Shown in pieces: positions 43,990-55,300 of a DNA stretch of 64,000 nt. Below the pieces are notes generated by a model that worked only from the letters and a program-made list of their open reading frames with translations, did no database searches and was not told the DNA's origin. The position numbers were made by a program, and so were the translations under genes. Origin of the DNA: Rhizobacter terrae (lineage in GTDB: Bacteria > Pseudomonadota > Gammaproteobacteria > Burkholderiales > Burkholderiaceae_C); the NCBI RefSeq assembly GCF_003852895.1, contig NZ_QUSW01000010.1, forward strand, positions 62,001 to 126,000. The letters run 5' to 3'. Numbering within the stretch: the first letter of the stretch is position 1; the number at the start of each line of letters is the position of its first letter.

Positions 43990-44925
43990 TCAGTGGATGT
44001 GCCGCGTGCCCGGCACGTCGCCTTCTTCGCCGGTGCCACCCTCGGCACCGGGCTCGCCTTCTTCGCCGGGCGGGAGCGCCCAGAAGAAGCGGTCAGGGAT
44101 GACGTTGCCCATGCCGGGGCGGAAGCCCGCATCCAGCGCCTGGTCCAGGAAGGCCAGCGACTCGCCCACCGCCATGTGCAGCTCGCTGCCAGCGGCCAGC
44201 AGGGCGGCCAGCGCGGCTGACAACGTGTCGCCCGCGCCCACGAAGCTCACCTCGAAACGCTCGAACTTCTCGCCGGTGATGGCGCCCTGCGCCGAGGCCA
44301 GCACGTTGTCCAGGAACTGGTCGGGCAGCGGCACGCTGGTGACCAGCACGAAGCGCGCGCCGTGCTCGGCCGCGGCCACCGCCAGCTCGCGCGGCGAGGC
44401 CGGGCGGTCGGATTCCCATTCGGGCAGCAGGAAATCGGTGAGGGTCTGGTGGCTGCCCACGAGCACCTCGGTCTGCGGCAGCACCAGTTCGCGGTAGGCG
44501 TCCAGGTAGGCCTGCTGCTCGTCCTCGTCCAGCCAGGACAGGTTGGGCATGTAGGCCACGAGCGGCACGTCGGGGTAGTCCGAGAGGATCTCGGCCACCG
44601 CGCTCACGCCCTCGGCGGAGCCCAGGTAGCCCACCTTCCAGGCCGCGATGGTCACGTCCTCGAGCACGCTGCGGGCTTGCTCGACCACGACCTCCGGGTC
44701 CAGCGTGTGATGGTCGAACACCTCGGCGGTGTCGCGCATCACCACGGCGGTGACCACCGGCAGGCCATGGGCGCCCATGGCGGCAATGGTGGCCACGTCG
44801 CCGGCAATGCCTCCCGCGCCGCTGGCGTCGGATGCGTTGAAACTCATCACGCACGCAGGAGCGGGTGCTTCGGTCAGTTCTTCGGAGCTGGAGCCGGCGT
44901 CGGCAGTGGGGGTGTCTGGAGTCAT
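43990..44925 (-). CDS. ThiD-like phosphomethylpyrimidine kinase family protein
   Basis: A 311-residue ribokinase-superfamily protein related to hydroxymethylpyrimidine(-phosphate) kinase and pyridoxal kinases. The substrate-binding start is [21 protein letters not shown] and the anion-hole/catalytic motif is [18 protein letters not shown]. Compared with ThiD the N-terminus carries about 25 extra residues and the C-terminus an acidic Gly/Glu tail ([17 protein letters not shown]). The usual FNxSDxSGxGG pattern is well kept. Whether it phosphorylates HMP, pyridoxal or another alcohol is unclear. Betaproteobacteria often carry this gene beside hemL and rubredoxin. Confidence 0.85.
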   Translation of the reverse strand: MTPDTPTADAGSSSEELTEAPAPACVMSFNASDASGAGGIAGDVATIAAMGAHGLPVVTAVVMRDTAEVFDHHTLDPEVVVEQARSVLEDVTIAAWKVGYLGSAEGVSAVAEILSDYPDVPLVAYMPNLSWLDEDEQQAYLDAYRELVLPQTEVLVGSHQTLTDFLLPEWESDRPASPRELAVAAAEHGARFVLVTSVPLPDQFLDNVLASAQGAITGEKFERFEVSFVGAGDTLSAALAALLAAGSELHMAVGESLAFLDQALDAGFRPGMGNVIPDRFFWALPPGEEGEPGAEGGTGEEGDVPGTRHIH

Positions 44926-44971
44926 GGAGGGGGATTGTGAAGCCGCGCGTCCGGGGACGGAAAAATCGAGG

Positions 44972-45000
44972 CCGAAACGTTTCGGACGATCGTCCGAAAC
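44972..45000. promoter_or_regulatory. Interlocked perfect palindromes in the thiD-like / rubredoxin divergent region
   Basis: CCGAAACGTTTCGG (44972-44985) is a perfect 14-bp palindrome. It shares its right half with a perfect 22-bp palindrome (44979-45000) whose core is CGGACGATCGTCCG with GTTT and AAAC flanks. The element is effectively three CCGAAAC/GTTTCGG half-sites. It lies 47 bp upstream of the ThiD-like start and about 120 bp upstream of rubredoxin. No T-tract follows, so a dimeric repressor site is likelier than a terminator. Confidence 0.6.
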
Positions 45001-45056
45001 CCAGAACGCGACTTCACGAAATGTGTGAGGAAAGTTGCGTAGGTGCCTAAAAACCC

Positions 45057-45087
45057 TTGGCTTTTTGCCGTTTCGCGTCGCTACAAT
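45057..45087 (+). promoter_or_regulatory. Rubredoxin promoter candidate
   Basis: A good -10 (TACAAT, 45082-45087) follows a weak -35 (TTGGCT, 45057-45062) with a long 19-bp spacer. The predicted leader is about 28 bases without a Shine-Dalgarno before the GTG start. Confidence 0.4.
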
Positions 45088-45121
45088 TCGCCACCATTGT
45101 AGTGAAGCCTGACTAACTAAA

Positions 45122-45295
45122 GTGACTGAACCACGAACCTGGATGTGCCTGATCTGCGGGTGGATTTATGACGAAGCCGCGGGAGACCCGGAACATGGTA
45201 TTGCACCGGGCACATCTTGGGACGCCGTGCCCATGAACTGGACCTGTCCGGAGTGCGGCGCCCGCAAGGAAGACTTCGAGATGGTCCAGATCTGA
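45122..45295 (+). CDS. Rubredoxin
   Basis: A 57-residue iron protein with a single Fe(Cys)4 site. The two knuckles are CLICGW and CPECGA, separated by 30 residues, with the family motifs IYDEAAGDPEHGIAPGTSW and the aromatic core residues in place. It starts at GTG 45122; the ATG seven codons later would cut just before the first knuckle. It is a soluble one-electron carrier for oxygenases or oxidative-stress reductases. The Pil-Chp genes follow 79 bp downstream; this order recurs in Burkholderiales, but a functional link is not established. Confidence 0.95.
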   Translation: MTEPRTWMCLICGWIYDEAAGDPEHGIAPGTSWDAVPMNWTCPECGARKEDFEMVQI

Positions 45296-45374
45296 CCCTT
45301 GTCGTCACCACGAGCGGCGCAGGACACTAGCAGGCCATGCCCCATCAGCGAGCCACCACAGAGGAGAAATCTCG

Positions 45375-45773
45375 GTGAGCAATGCAAGCCCAGCGGACCC
45401 TTCGGGCGTCAAGGTGCTGGTCATCGACGACAGCAACACCATCCGCCGCAGCGCGGAGATCTTCCTGAAGCAAGGCGGCTACCAGGTGCTGCTGGCCGAA
45501 GACGGCTTCGATGCGCTGTCCAAGGTCAATGACCACGAGCCCGACCTCATCTTCTGCGACATCCTGATGCCCCGCCTCGACGGGTATCAGACCTGCGCCA
45601 TCATCAAGCGCAACGTCAAGTTCGCGAACACGCCCGTGATCATGCTGTCGTCAAAAGACGGCCTGTTCGACAAGGCGCGTGGGCGCATGGTGGGCTCCGA
45701 GGACTACCTCACGAAGCCCTTCACCAAGGACCAGTTGTTGCAGGCGGTGGAGCAGCACCGCCGCGCGGCGTGA
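45375..45773 (+). CDS. pilG: Twitching-motility response regulator PilG
   Basis: A 132-residue stand-alone receiver domain. The acidic pair is in VLVIDDSNTIRR, the phospho-acceptor aspartate in LIFCDILMPRLDG, and the conserved Lys in YLTKPFTKDQL. Start is GTG with GAGGAG 8 bp upstream. As first gene of pilG-pilH-pilI-pilJ-pilL it is expected to be phosphorylated by PilL and to act on the pilus extension motor. The high similarity to PilG rather than CheY follows from position and from the FLKQGGYQVLLAEDGFDAL block. Confidence 0.92.
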   Translation: MSNASPADPSGVKVLVIDDSNTIRRSAEIFLKQGGYQVLLAEDGFDALSKVNDHEPDLIFCDILMPRLDGYQTCAIIKRNVKFANTPVIMLSSKDGLFDKARGRMVGSEDYLTKPFTKDQLLQAVEQHRRAA

Positions 45774-45883
45774 ATGATTCCACGGGAGGTCGCGCGTTAC
45801 GTGCTTTCAAGGCTCAGTTAGCCCTCGCTTGCAGCCTGAACGTGTGACACTCCCGACCTGCCCCGATACGCGAAGGACGAGAC

Positions 45884-46249
45884 ATGGCCATCAAGAACAT
45901 CCTCCTGGTTGACGATTCCAAGACTGAACTGCATTTCCTGTCCGACCTGCTGGGCAAGCGCGGCTACAACGTCCGTACCGCCGAGAACGCGGAAGACGCG
46001 ATGCGCCGCCTGGGCGAGGAAAAGCCCGACCTGATCCTCATGGACGTGGTCATGCCCGGCCAGAACGGCTTCCAGCTCACGCGCGCGATCACCCGCGACC
46101 CGCGCTTCGCCAACGTGCCGGTGATCATGTGCACCAGCAAGAACCAGGAAACCGACAAGGTCTGGGGCATGCGCCAGGGCGCGCGCGACTACATCGTCAA
46201 GCCCGTCGATGCCGACGAGCTGGTGGCCAAGATCAAGGCCTTCGACTGA
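45884..46249 (+). CDS. pilH: Twitching-motility response regulator PilH
   Basis: A 121-residue receiver domain, second regulator of the Pil-Chp system. Motifs: ILLVDDSKTELHFLSDLLG, phospho-acceptor in LILMDVVMPGQNGFQLTRAI, conserved Thr in VIMCTSKNQETDKVWG and Lys in YIVKPVDADEL. PilH is thought to drain phosphate from PilL/PilG or act on the retraction motor. It is separated from pilG by 110 bp, which holds no obvious terminator. Confidence 0.93.
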   Translation: MAIKNILLVDDSKTELHFLSDLLGKRGYNVRTAENAEDAMRRLGEEKPDLILMDVVMPGQNGFQLTRAITRDPRFANVPVIMCTSKNQETDKVWGMRQGARDYIVKPVDADELVAKIKAFD

Positions 46250-46314
46250 TCGCCCGGCGAGAGCGTCGAACTCCATCCCACAACCACCCGCGGAACTGAA
46301 ACGAACCGAGAGCG

Positions 46315-46836
46315 ATGGCCAAGAAGGAAGCACTGCGTGAACTCCAGAGCCGGCTCGCTGAGCGGCTGCAGGCCGCGCGTACGCAAGACCGTGGCCGTTC
46401 GTGGCTGGCCGTGGAATGCAGTTCGCGCGGCTTCCTCTTTCCGCTGAAGGAAGCGGGTGAAATCTTCGCGATGGCACCGGTCGTCCCGGTGCCGCATTCG
46501 CATGCGTGGTTCCTGGGCGTGGCCAACCTGCGGGGCCACCTGCACGGCGTGGTGGACCTCGCCGGCTTCCTGGGCGTGAAGGCGGTCGAACCGCTGCGAG
46601 AGCAATCGCGGCTGGTGGCCTTCAACTCCGGGCTGGAAGTGAACTGCGCGCTGCTCGTGGACCGGTTGTCGGGCCTGCGCAGCGAACAGCAATTGACGGC
46701 GCAAGTCGATGAAGCGAGCGGGCCGCGCCCCTCGTTCGTGGGCTCGCGCTACAAGGACGAGGCCGGTCGCGTGTGGCAGGAATTGAACCTTGCCGCACTG
46801 GCCACCGACGAAGCGTTCCTGCGCATCGTGGGTTGA
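46315..46836 (+). CDS. pilI: CheW-like adaptor PilI
   Basis: A 173-residue CheW-domain protein coupling the receptor PilJ to the kinase PilL. Typical CheW features are [29 protein letters not shown] and the SRLVAF(N)-S-G segment before the second beta barrel. It has a helical N-terminal extension of about 30 residues (LRELQSRLAERLQAARTQ). A TGCCGG/CCGGCA hairpin (46864-46881) sits between it and pilJ. Confidence 0.92.
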   Translation: MAKKEALRELQSRLAERLQAARTQDRGRSWLAVECSSRGFLFPLKEAGEIFAMAPVVPVPHSHAWFLGVANLRGHLHGVVDLAGFLGVKAVEPLREQSRLVAFNSGLEVNCALLVDRLSGLRSEQQLTAQVDEASGPRPSFVGSRYKDEAGRVWQELNLAALATDEAFLRIVG

Positions 46837-46912
46837 ACGGACAAGCGTTGGGTAACCAAAGAATGCCGGCTCTCCCCGGCAGGACACATCGGATAGAGCG
46901 AACGAGGACACT

Positions 46913-49267
46913 ATGAGCTTCCTGAACAAGATCAAGGGCTGGGGTCAGGACCGCACTGAAGGCGAGGCGACGACCCACCAGGACGCACCGTTCGACGCTG
47001 GCTTCGACCAGCCGCCGCCGGTGGACGTCCCCGTGGTGCGCGACGTGAGCGGCACCGCTGCACTGGACACGGCCTCCTTCGAGACGCCGCACACGCAGCA
47101 TCCAGAAACGCCGCACGCCGACTCGTCCATCATCACCGAGGCTGCGCCCTCCGAGCTGGCCGACTTCGGCGAGACCCGGCTGCAAGGTGACAACCCCGAG
47201 ACCGAAATCGGTACTGGCCTGCCGCTGATCGGCAACCGCCCCGTCCAGCAACAGCAGCGCATCCTGTTCGCCATGGTGGGCGTGGGCCTCGCGGGCTTGG
47301 TGATCATGACGGTGACGTCCCTGATCTCCGCCAGCCGCGGCGCCGCACAGGTGGGTGCCTCCGGCCAGGCGCTGATGCAGTCGCAGCGGCTGGCGAAGTC
47401 GGTGTCGCAGGCGCTGATCGGCAGCCCGCAGGCTTTCCCGGAAGTGCGTGAATCGACCGAAGTTCTTGCCAAGAGCGTGCGCGGCCTGAACGCCGGCAGC
47501 GACACGCTGGCGGCCGCACCGGGTGCGGTGCAGGACGACATCAAGGCGATGCTGCCGCTGGTGGACCGCGCTGAAAAGAACGCCAACACCGTGATCGCGC
47601 AGCAGAAGATCCTGACGCAGGTGGGACAGGCGCTTCGCGCCATCAACCGCCAATCGTCCGACCTGCTGGAAACCGCGGAAACCATTTCGTCCCTGAAGCT
47701 GCAGCAGGAAGCCTCGCCGGCTGAACTGTCCGCCGTGGGCCAGTTGGTGATGCTGACCCAGCGTATCGGCAAGTCGGCCAACGAATTCCTGACGATGGAA
47801 GGCGTGTCGCCGGAAGCCGTGTTCCTGCTCGGCAAGGACTTGAACTCCTTCCGTGAAATCGCCCAAGGCCTGGCCGACGGCAACCAGGAACTGCGCCTGC
47901 CGGGCACCAAGGACCCGCAGACCAAGGAGCGCCTGGTCGCTCTGTTGAAGCAGTACGAAGAGACCCGCACGCAAGCCGGCGCGATTCTGGGCAACCTGCA
48001 AGGCCTGGTGTCCGCGCGTGAAGCGCAGTCCGCGATCATTGCCGACTCCGAGCCGCTGCGTAAGGGCCTGGAAGTCGTGCAGGAACGCCTGGGCAAGGAA
48101 ACCGGCTTCTCGGGCCTGTCGCTCTTGGCGCTGGTGGTGTTCGCAGCCACCATGGCCGCGGGTGGCTTGGGCTTCCTGAGGCTGTATGTGCGTGACCAGG
48201 CCCAGCGTGCCGCGCTCGCCGAACAGCAGCGACTCGAAGCCGAACGGCAGGAGCAGGAAGCCAAGCGCGTGAACGACGCGAACCAGGCGGCCATTTTGCG
48301 ATTGATGAACGAACTGCAGACGGTTGCTGAAGGTGACTTGACGCAGCAGGCAACCGTGACCGAAGACATCACGGGCGCCATCGCCGACTCGGTGAACTAC
48401 ACGGTGGAAGAGCTGCGAACCCTGGTGTCGCAGGTGCAAGGCACGGTGGGTCGCGTGACCGAAACGACGCAGCAGGTGGAAGCCACGTCGACCGAACTGT
48501 TGGCCGCCTCCACCGAGCAGCTGCGCGAAATTCGCGACACCGGCGAGTCGGTGCTCCAGATGGCAGGCCGAATCAACGAGGTGTCCGCACAAGCCCAGGA
48601 AACGGCCCAGGTGGCGCGCCAATCGCTGGATGCCGCTGAAACCGGTCTGCGCGCGGTGCAGAACACCATCGGCGGTATGAACTCCATCCGCGACCAGATC
48701 CAGGAAACCTCCAAGCGGATCAAGCGGCTGGGCGAGTCGTCGCAGGAGATTGGTGAAATCACCGAACTGATTTCCGACATTACGGAACAGACGAACGTGC
48801 TGGCTCTGAACGCCGCCATTCAGGCAGCATCGGCCGGTGAAGCCGGCCGGGGCTTCTCGGTGGTTGCGGAAGAAGTGCAGCGACTGGCCGAACGCTCCGG
48901 CGACGCCACGCGACAGATTGCGGCCCTGGTGAAGACCATTCAGACCGACACGCAAGACGCGGTGGCGGCCATGGAAAGATCGACGCAGGGTGTGGTGGAA
49001 GGTACCCGACTGACTGACGCGGCAGGTACCGCTCTGGGTGACATCGACCGAGTCTCCCGCCAGCTCGCAGACCTGATTGCGCAGATTTCGAACCAGGCGC
49101 TCTCCGAAGCACAGTCGGCCAACGTGGTGGCCGCCAACATCCAGCACATTTTCGCGGTGACGGAGCAGACCGGAGAAGGTACGCGTTCCACGGCGCAGAT
49201 GGTGCGTGAACTGTCCAAGACCGCTGAAGAACTGAAGCAGTCGGTCGCGCGATTCAAGATCGATTAA
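46913..49267 (+). CDS. pilJ: Pil-Chp methyl-accepting chemoreceptor PilJ
   Basis: A 784-residue chemoreceptor. It has an unusually long cytoplasmic N-terminus (about 115 residues, acidic and variable), first helix at ~116-140 ([22 protein letters not shown]), and a periplasmic part with two PilJ-type repeats ([15 protein letters not shown] and [15 protein letters not shown]). A second helix lies at ~402-425, then a HAMP region and the signalling domain with the receptor tip [21 protein letters not shown] and [18 protein letters not shown]. It senses surface contact or retracted pilins in characterised systems. No methyltransferase gene (pilK) is adjacent. Confidence 0.94.
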   Translation: MSFLNKIKGWGQDRTEGEATTHQDAPFDAGFDQPPPVDVPVVRDVSGTAALDTASFETPHTQHPETPHADSSIITEAAPSELADFGETRLQGDNPETEIGTGLPLIGNRPVQQQQRILFAMVGVGLAGLVIMTVTSLISASRGAAQVGASGQALMQSQRLAKSVSQALIGSPQAFPEVRESTEVLAKSVRGLNAGSDTLAAAPGAVQDDIKAMLPLVDRAEKNANTVIAQQKILTQVGQALRAINRQSSDLLETAETISSLKLQQEASPAELSAVGQLVMLTQRIGKSANEFLTMEGVSPEAVFLLGKDLNSFREIAQGLADGNQELRLPGTKDPQTKERLVALLKQYEETRTQAGAILGNLQGLVSAREAQSAIIADSEPLRKGLEVVQERLGKETGFSGLSLLALVVFAATMAAGGLGFLRLYVRDQAQRAALAEQQRLEAERQEQEAKRVNDANQAAILRLMNELQTVAEGDLTQQATVTEDITGAIADSVNYTVEELRTLVSQVQGTVGRVTETTQQVEATSTELLAASTEQLREIRDTGESVLQMAGRINEVSAQAQETAQVARQSLDAAETGLRAVQNTIGGMNSIRDQIQETSKRIKRLGESSQEIGEITELISDITEQTNVLALNAAIQAASAGEAGRGFSVVAEEVQRLAERSGDATRQIAALVKTIQTDTQDAVAAMERSTQGVVEGTRLTDAAGTALGDIDRVSRQLADLIAQISNQALSEAQSANVVAANIQHIFAVTEQTGEGTRSTAQMVRELSKTAEELKQSVARFKID

Positions 49268-49350
49268 TTGCTTTGTTGAATGCGCGCGGCGCGGCAGTGC
49301 TGCCAAGACAGCCTCCGCGCCGTTCGCTCACCTGAACACCAAGGGCATCG

Positions 49351-52300
49351 ATGGAAAGCACCCGCAATACCGAAGCAACCGGAGCGGCCTCAGACGACCT
49401 CAGCGCCCTGGCGTGGGTGCACGACGAACTGCGCCGCTCGCTGGACGCCGCCCACAAGGCGCTGCGCCGCTTCGTCAAGGAAGCCGAATCGCTGACGGGC
49501 TCCGACGTCGATGTCGTCGACCCTTCCGTGCTGCGCACTGCGCGACAGCAGATCCACCAGGGCGTGGGTGCCCTCGAACTCGTGGGCCTGCCCGCGGCCG
49601 CCACCGTGCTGCGCGCCTGTGAAGCCGCCGTCCAGCGCTACGTTGCCAAGCCCCAGAAACTGACCAGCGAGATCGTCGACGACCTGGAGAAGGCGTCCTT
49701 CGCGCTGCTGGACTACCTCGCACGCATGCTCGCGGGCAAGGTGGTGTCGCCGCTGGCGATGTTCCCGCAATACCGTGCCGTGCAGGAAGCTGCCGGCGCC
49801 GACCGCGTCCACCCCGCCGACCTGTGGGCCGTGGACTGGCGTTGGCGCGACGTGCCGCTGGCCGGCAACGTGACGCCGCGCAAACCCGACTCTGATACCC
49901 GTGCCGCCCTGGAGCGCGAGATGCTCGCGCTGATGCGCGGCCCGTCGCCCGCTGCCGCCATGCGCATGAGCGACCTGTGCGAAGGCCTGGCCGCCGGCAG
50001 CAGCCATTCGCAAGCTGCCACGCTGTGGAAGCTCGCCGCCGCGATGTTCGAGGCGCAAGGCCAGGGTCTGTCGCAGCAGGATGTCTTCAGCAAGCGCGTC
50101 GCGTCGCGCCTGCTCGCGCAACTGCGCATCGTCGAGCGCGGCGAGGGCGATGCCTCCGAGCGCCTCGCGCAAGATTTGCTTTTCTTCTGCGCCCAGGCCA
50201 GTTCGCCGGGCGACGGCCGCAAGGCGCCGCGCCTGGCGTCGGTTCGCCAGGCCTACGGTCTCGTGCACCACACGCCGGTCGACTACACCGTCAGCGCGCT
50301 GGGCAAGTTCGACCCGGCGTGGATCGCGCAGGCCAAGAAGCGCGTGGTTGCCGCCAAGGAATCGTGGTCGGCCATCGCCGGCGGCGAGATGCACCGCATG
50401 AGCGGGCTGGGCGAGCAGTTCTCGCTGGTGGGCGATTCGCTCAAGCGCCTGTTCCCGCAGGGCGAATCGATGGCCAATGAGCTGACGCAGGCCGTCTCGC
50501 TCACGCAGACCGGCAATGCCGCGCCGAGCGCGCCGCTGGCGATGGAAGTCGCCACCAGCCTGCTGTACATCGAAGCCTCGCTGGAAGACGCGGACTTCGA
50601 CCATCCCGACCAGGGCCAGCGCGTTCGCCGGTTGGCCGACCGCGTGTCCAGGGTGCGCCAGGGCGCCGCGCCGGAGCCGCTGGAAGGCTGGATGGAAGAC
50701 CTGTACCGCCGGGTCTCCGACCGCCAGACCATGGGCAGCGTGGTCCAGGAACTGCGGACCTCGCTGTCCGAGGCCGAGAAGCTCATCGACCAGTTCTTCC
50801 GCAACCCGGTCGACCGTAACGTGCTGATCCCGGTGCCCAACCAGCTCACCGCCATGCGCGGCGTGCTGTCGGTGCTGGGCATGGACCAGGCCTCGCAGGC
50901 GCTGCTGCGCATGCGCGACGAGGTCGATGGCCTCATCACGACCGAGATTCAGCCCGAGCATGTGCAACAGGCCGGCGTGTTCGACCGCCTGGCCGGCAAC
51001 CTGGGCGCGCTGGGCTTCCTGATCGACATGCTGAGCGTGCAGCCGCAGATGGCCAAGTCGCTCTTCCGCTACGACGCGTCCACCGGCTCGCTGAGCCCGG
51101 TCATGGGCCGCAGCGAGGAGCGCCAGGCCAGCGAGCACACCGCCGCGGCGAATGCCGTGGTCGAGCCGCGCCTGATCGAGCAGGCACAGCAGCTGGCCTT
51201 CACCGCCGCGCGCGACGACGTGCCGCTGGAAGAGGTGTCGCGCGACCTGGAGCGCCTGTCGGCGCATGCACAGGCCGCCGACCAGCCGAGCCTCGCCGCC
51301 ACCGTGTCGCAGGCGCAAGCCGCACTGCACCAGGCCGAAGGCGACGCCGAGAACATCGCTTCCGTGCGCGATTCCATCTCCGAGGCGATGGTCGACTTCG
51401 TCAACACGGCTTCCGGCCCGATGGGCCTGGACGTGCTGCCGCCCGCACCGCCGCCTGCTCAGGTCGCTGCGCCCGCGGCGGCCGACATGCCGGCCACTGC
51501 CGCGCCGGCACCCACCGTGACGGTGACGCCGCCGGCGCCCGCCACTGTCGATCTCGCCGAAGACGACGAGATGCGCGAGATCTTCCTGGAAGAAGCACGC
51601 GAGGTGGTCGAGACCGCCACCGGCGCCATCAACGACCTGGAAGAGACCCCGTCCGACATCGGCCACATGACCACGGTGCGTCGCGCGTTCCACACCCTCA
51701 AGGGCAGCTCGCGCATGGTCGGCCTCAAGCGCTTCGGCGATGCCGCCTGGGGTTGCGAACAGCTGTACAACGCACGGCTGGCTGACCAGCAGCCCGCCGA
51801 TGCCGGCCTGCTGGAATTCACCCGCTGGTCGCTGGGCTACCTGGGCGAATGGATCGAGGAGATCGCCGAAGGCCGCGATGGCGGACGCGATCCCAAGGTC
51901 GTCGAGAACGCCGCGCTTGCGATGCGCGAATCGGGCTCCAAGATGCCGGTGATCGGTGCTGCCACCGCTGCACCGGTGGCCGTGCCTGCGCCCATCGCGC
52001 CTGCGCCGGTGGTGGAGGCGCTGCCCGAACTCGATCTGGACCTCCCGCCGGTGGCCGAAACCATCGAGATGCTGGAGATTCCCGACATCGACGAGCATCC
52101 CGCGCCGGTCGCCGGCATGGAGCCGCTCGCGCTGTCCCTGCCGCCGGACCTGCCCACGGCGCAAGACCTGGAACTCGGCTCGGCGCCTGTGGCCGAGCAT
52201 GCGCCGGCGCCTGCCGCCCCGGCCGAGCACGAACTGTCCTTCGAGCTGGACCTGGCGAGCTTCGACGCCCCGGTCGAGCCCGTGACCGCACCGACCGACG

Positions 52301-55300
52301 CGCTCGGCGTGGACACCAAGGCCACGTCGCTGTTCGACCCGTTCGAAGTGGCCCAGACGGCACCGCTGCCCATGTCCGAGCCCACCACGGCGGCACAGCC
52401 GCTGGTGGAAGAGACCATCGAGCTGATCGACCTGGACCTGGGCACCGAATCCCCGCCTGAAGAGGCGCTGATCGAGAACCTGGAGCCCTCGCTCGACCTG
52501 CCGCTGGAAGAAGTCCTGTCCGAAGATCTGGTGCCTGCCGCCCATGCCGTGGCAGCCACCGACATGCCGCTGGAGGCCACGCCCGAGCCGGAGACCGTGT
52601 CCGAGGCCGCGCCCACGGCGCCCGAGGACGACCAGTTCAAGATCGTCGGGCCGCTGCGCATCAGCATCCCGCTGTTCAACATCTACCTCAACGAAGCCGA
52701 CGAACTGTCGCGCCGCCTGACCACCGAGGTGGCCGAGTGGGCGATGGAGCTGCACCGCCCGGTGGGCGAGGCGGCGATCGCGCTGGCCCATTCGCTGGCA
52801 GGCAACTCCGCGACCGTGGGCTTCACCGACCTGTCGCAGCTCGCCCGCACGCTGGAACATGCGCTGATGCGCATCGACCGCATCGGCCATGGCGAGCCTG
52901 ACGACGGCAAGCTGTTCGTCGACACGGCCGAGGATATCCGCCGCCTGTTGCACCAGTTCGCTGCCGGCTTCCTGAAGGAGCCCACGCCTGAACTGCTGGC
53001 CCGCCTGGCCGAGCACGAAGTGTCCTCCGCCCGCCGCCTGGAAGCGGTGACGCTGGAGCAGGATGCCCAGCCGGTGGAAGAGGCCGCCAACGAGCCGCTC
53101 ATCGAGGTGCTGGAGCCCACGCCGGGTGTCGAGCATGTGATGGAGACGGCGCCGGAGCCCGTGGCGGAGCTGCCCGAGATCGTCATGCCGCAGGCGCTGG
53201 CCGAGGTCCAGCCCGAGCCGCTGCATGAGCCCCTGCCCGACGCCATCGCGCAGGCAGCGGAGGCCGTGCATCTGGGCCATCCGCATGAGACGCACGTCGA
53301 GGTGGTGGACATCGCCTTGCCGCCGTCCGAGCCCGAACCTGTCGAGGCCGCACCCGCCACCGATTTCGGCACGCCTGACTCCAAGTTCGGTCAGCTGGGT
53401 CTTGCCGAATTCAAGCCTTTCACCGCGCTGCCCAGCGAGGCCGTGCGTGCTGCCACGCCGGTGCGCGAGGACCAGGAAGGCGTCGATGACGACATCGACG
53501 CCGTGGACGCGGTGGACGCCGATCTCTTCCCGATCTTCGAGGAAGAAGGCCAGGAACTGCTGCCCAAGCTGGAAGCGCAGCTGCGCGACTGGGCCGACGA
53601 GCCGGCCAACACCCAGCACGCCGCGGCCTGCATGCGCACGCTGCACACGCTCAAGGGCGGTGCCCGCCTGGCCGGTGCCATGCGACTGGGCGAAATGGCC
53701 CACCGCCTGGAATCGGCCATCGAGCAACTGCTGGCCAAGGGCTCGCCCGAGGCTCATGAAGTCGAGGCGCTGCACAACCGTTCCGACGCGCTGTCGCACA
53801 CCTTCGAGGCACTGCGTCGCCGTGATGCGGCCGCCTACGCCGACGCCCTGGCGAGCACCGAGGTGGCCAAGCCTGCACCGGTGGCCCCGGTGGCGGCGCC
53901 CGTGCAGCCTGCCGCACCCGTCGCCGAACCCGTGCTGGCCAAGCTCGAACCCGTGGCACTCGCGCCCGTGGTTCCCACCCCGGACCTGCCCGCAGTCATC
54001 GAGCCCTCGGCCGTGGACGAGCATCCGTCCGAGCCGCTGGCGCCCTTTGCCCTGCCCGACATCGACTGGTCGCGTTTCACCGGCACCGGTGCCGTGATTC
54101 CCAAGCAAGCCGCCGCCGACCGCGCGTCGGCATCGCAGTCGGCCGTGCGTGTGCGTGCGCCGCTGCTGGACCGCCTGGTGAACCAGGCCGGCGAAGTGTC
54201 GATCACGCGTTCGCGCATCGAGGTGGAAGTCAACACCATCAAGGGTTCGCTGGGCGACCTGACGGACAACCTAGAACGCCTGCGCCAGCAACTGCGCGAC
54301 ATCGAGCTGCAAGCGGAAACGCAGATGAGCTCGCGGCTGGAAGCCGCCAAGGCCCTGGCCCAGTCCTTCGACCCGCTGGAGTTCGACCGCTTCACGCGCT
54401 TCCAGGAACTGACCCGCATGATGGCCGAGTCGGTGAACGACGTGGCCACGGTGCAGCGCACGCTGCAGCGCACGCTGGAATCGACGGAAGACGAACTGGC
54501 GGCGCAGGCACGGCTCACCCGCGACCTGCAGGACGACCTGCTGCGTACCCGCATGGTGGAGTTCGAAGGCCTGTCCGACCGTCTCTACCGCGTGGTGCGC
54601 CAGGCAGCCAAGGAAACCGGCAAGCAGGTCCGCTTGGACATCGTGGGCGGCTCCATCGAAGTCGACCGCGGCGTGCTGGACCGCATGACCGGCGCCTTCG
54701 AGCACTTGCTGCGCAACAGCGTCACGCACGGCATCGAGTCGCCGGACGTTCGCGCCGGTTCCGGCAAGGACGCCGCCGGCTCCATCGTGGTGGCGCTCAC
54801 GCAGGAAGGCAACGAAGTCGGCGTGGAGTTCCGCGACGACGGCGCCGGCCTGAACCTGGCCCGCATCCGCGAGAAGGGCGTCAACATGGGCCTGATCGAG
54901 GCGGCCCATGACTACAGCGATGGCGAACTGGCCAACCTGATCTTCACCTCGGGCTTCTCCACTGCCGACAAGGTGACGGAGCTGGCCGGTCGCGGCATCG
55001 GCATGGACGTGGTCCGCGCCGAAGTCAACGCGATGGGCGGACGCATCGAAACCGCCACGGCCGCCGGCCAGGGCACGAGCTTCAAGCTGGTGCTGCCGCT
55101 GACCACGGCGGTGACGCAGGTGGTGATGCTTCGCGTGGGCGACACCACCGTGGCCGTGCCTTCGACGCTGATCGAGATCGTGCGCCGTGCCAAGCCGGAG
55201 GAAATCGATCACGCCTACAACAGTGGCCGCTACGCTGTGGGCGACCACGCACTCAACTTCTTCTGGCTGGGCTCGCTGCTGCAGCTGAGCCCGCGCAGTT

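Noticed and set aside
45296-45374. A small RNA or terminator between rubredoxin and pilG
   Set aside because: No stem followed by a T-run and no convincing promoter pair were found in the 79-bp gap.
49390-54108. A 1572-residue open frame on the minus strand opposite pilL
   Set aside because: It has the His/Arg/Gly-rich composition of a high-GC antisense shadow and no recognisable domain, while the plus strand encodes clear kinase domains throughout.
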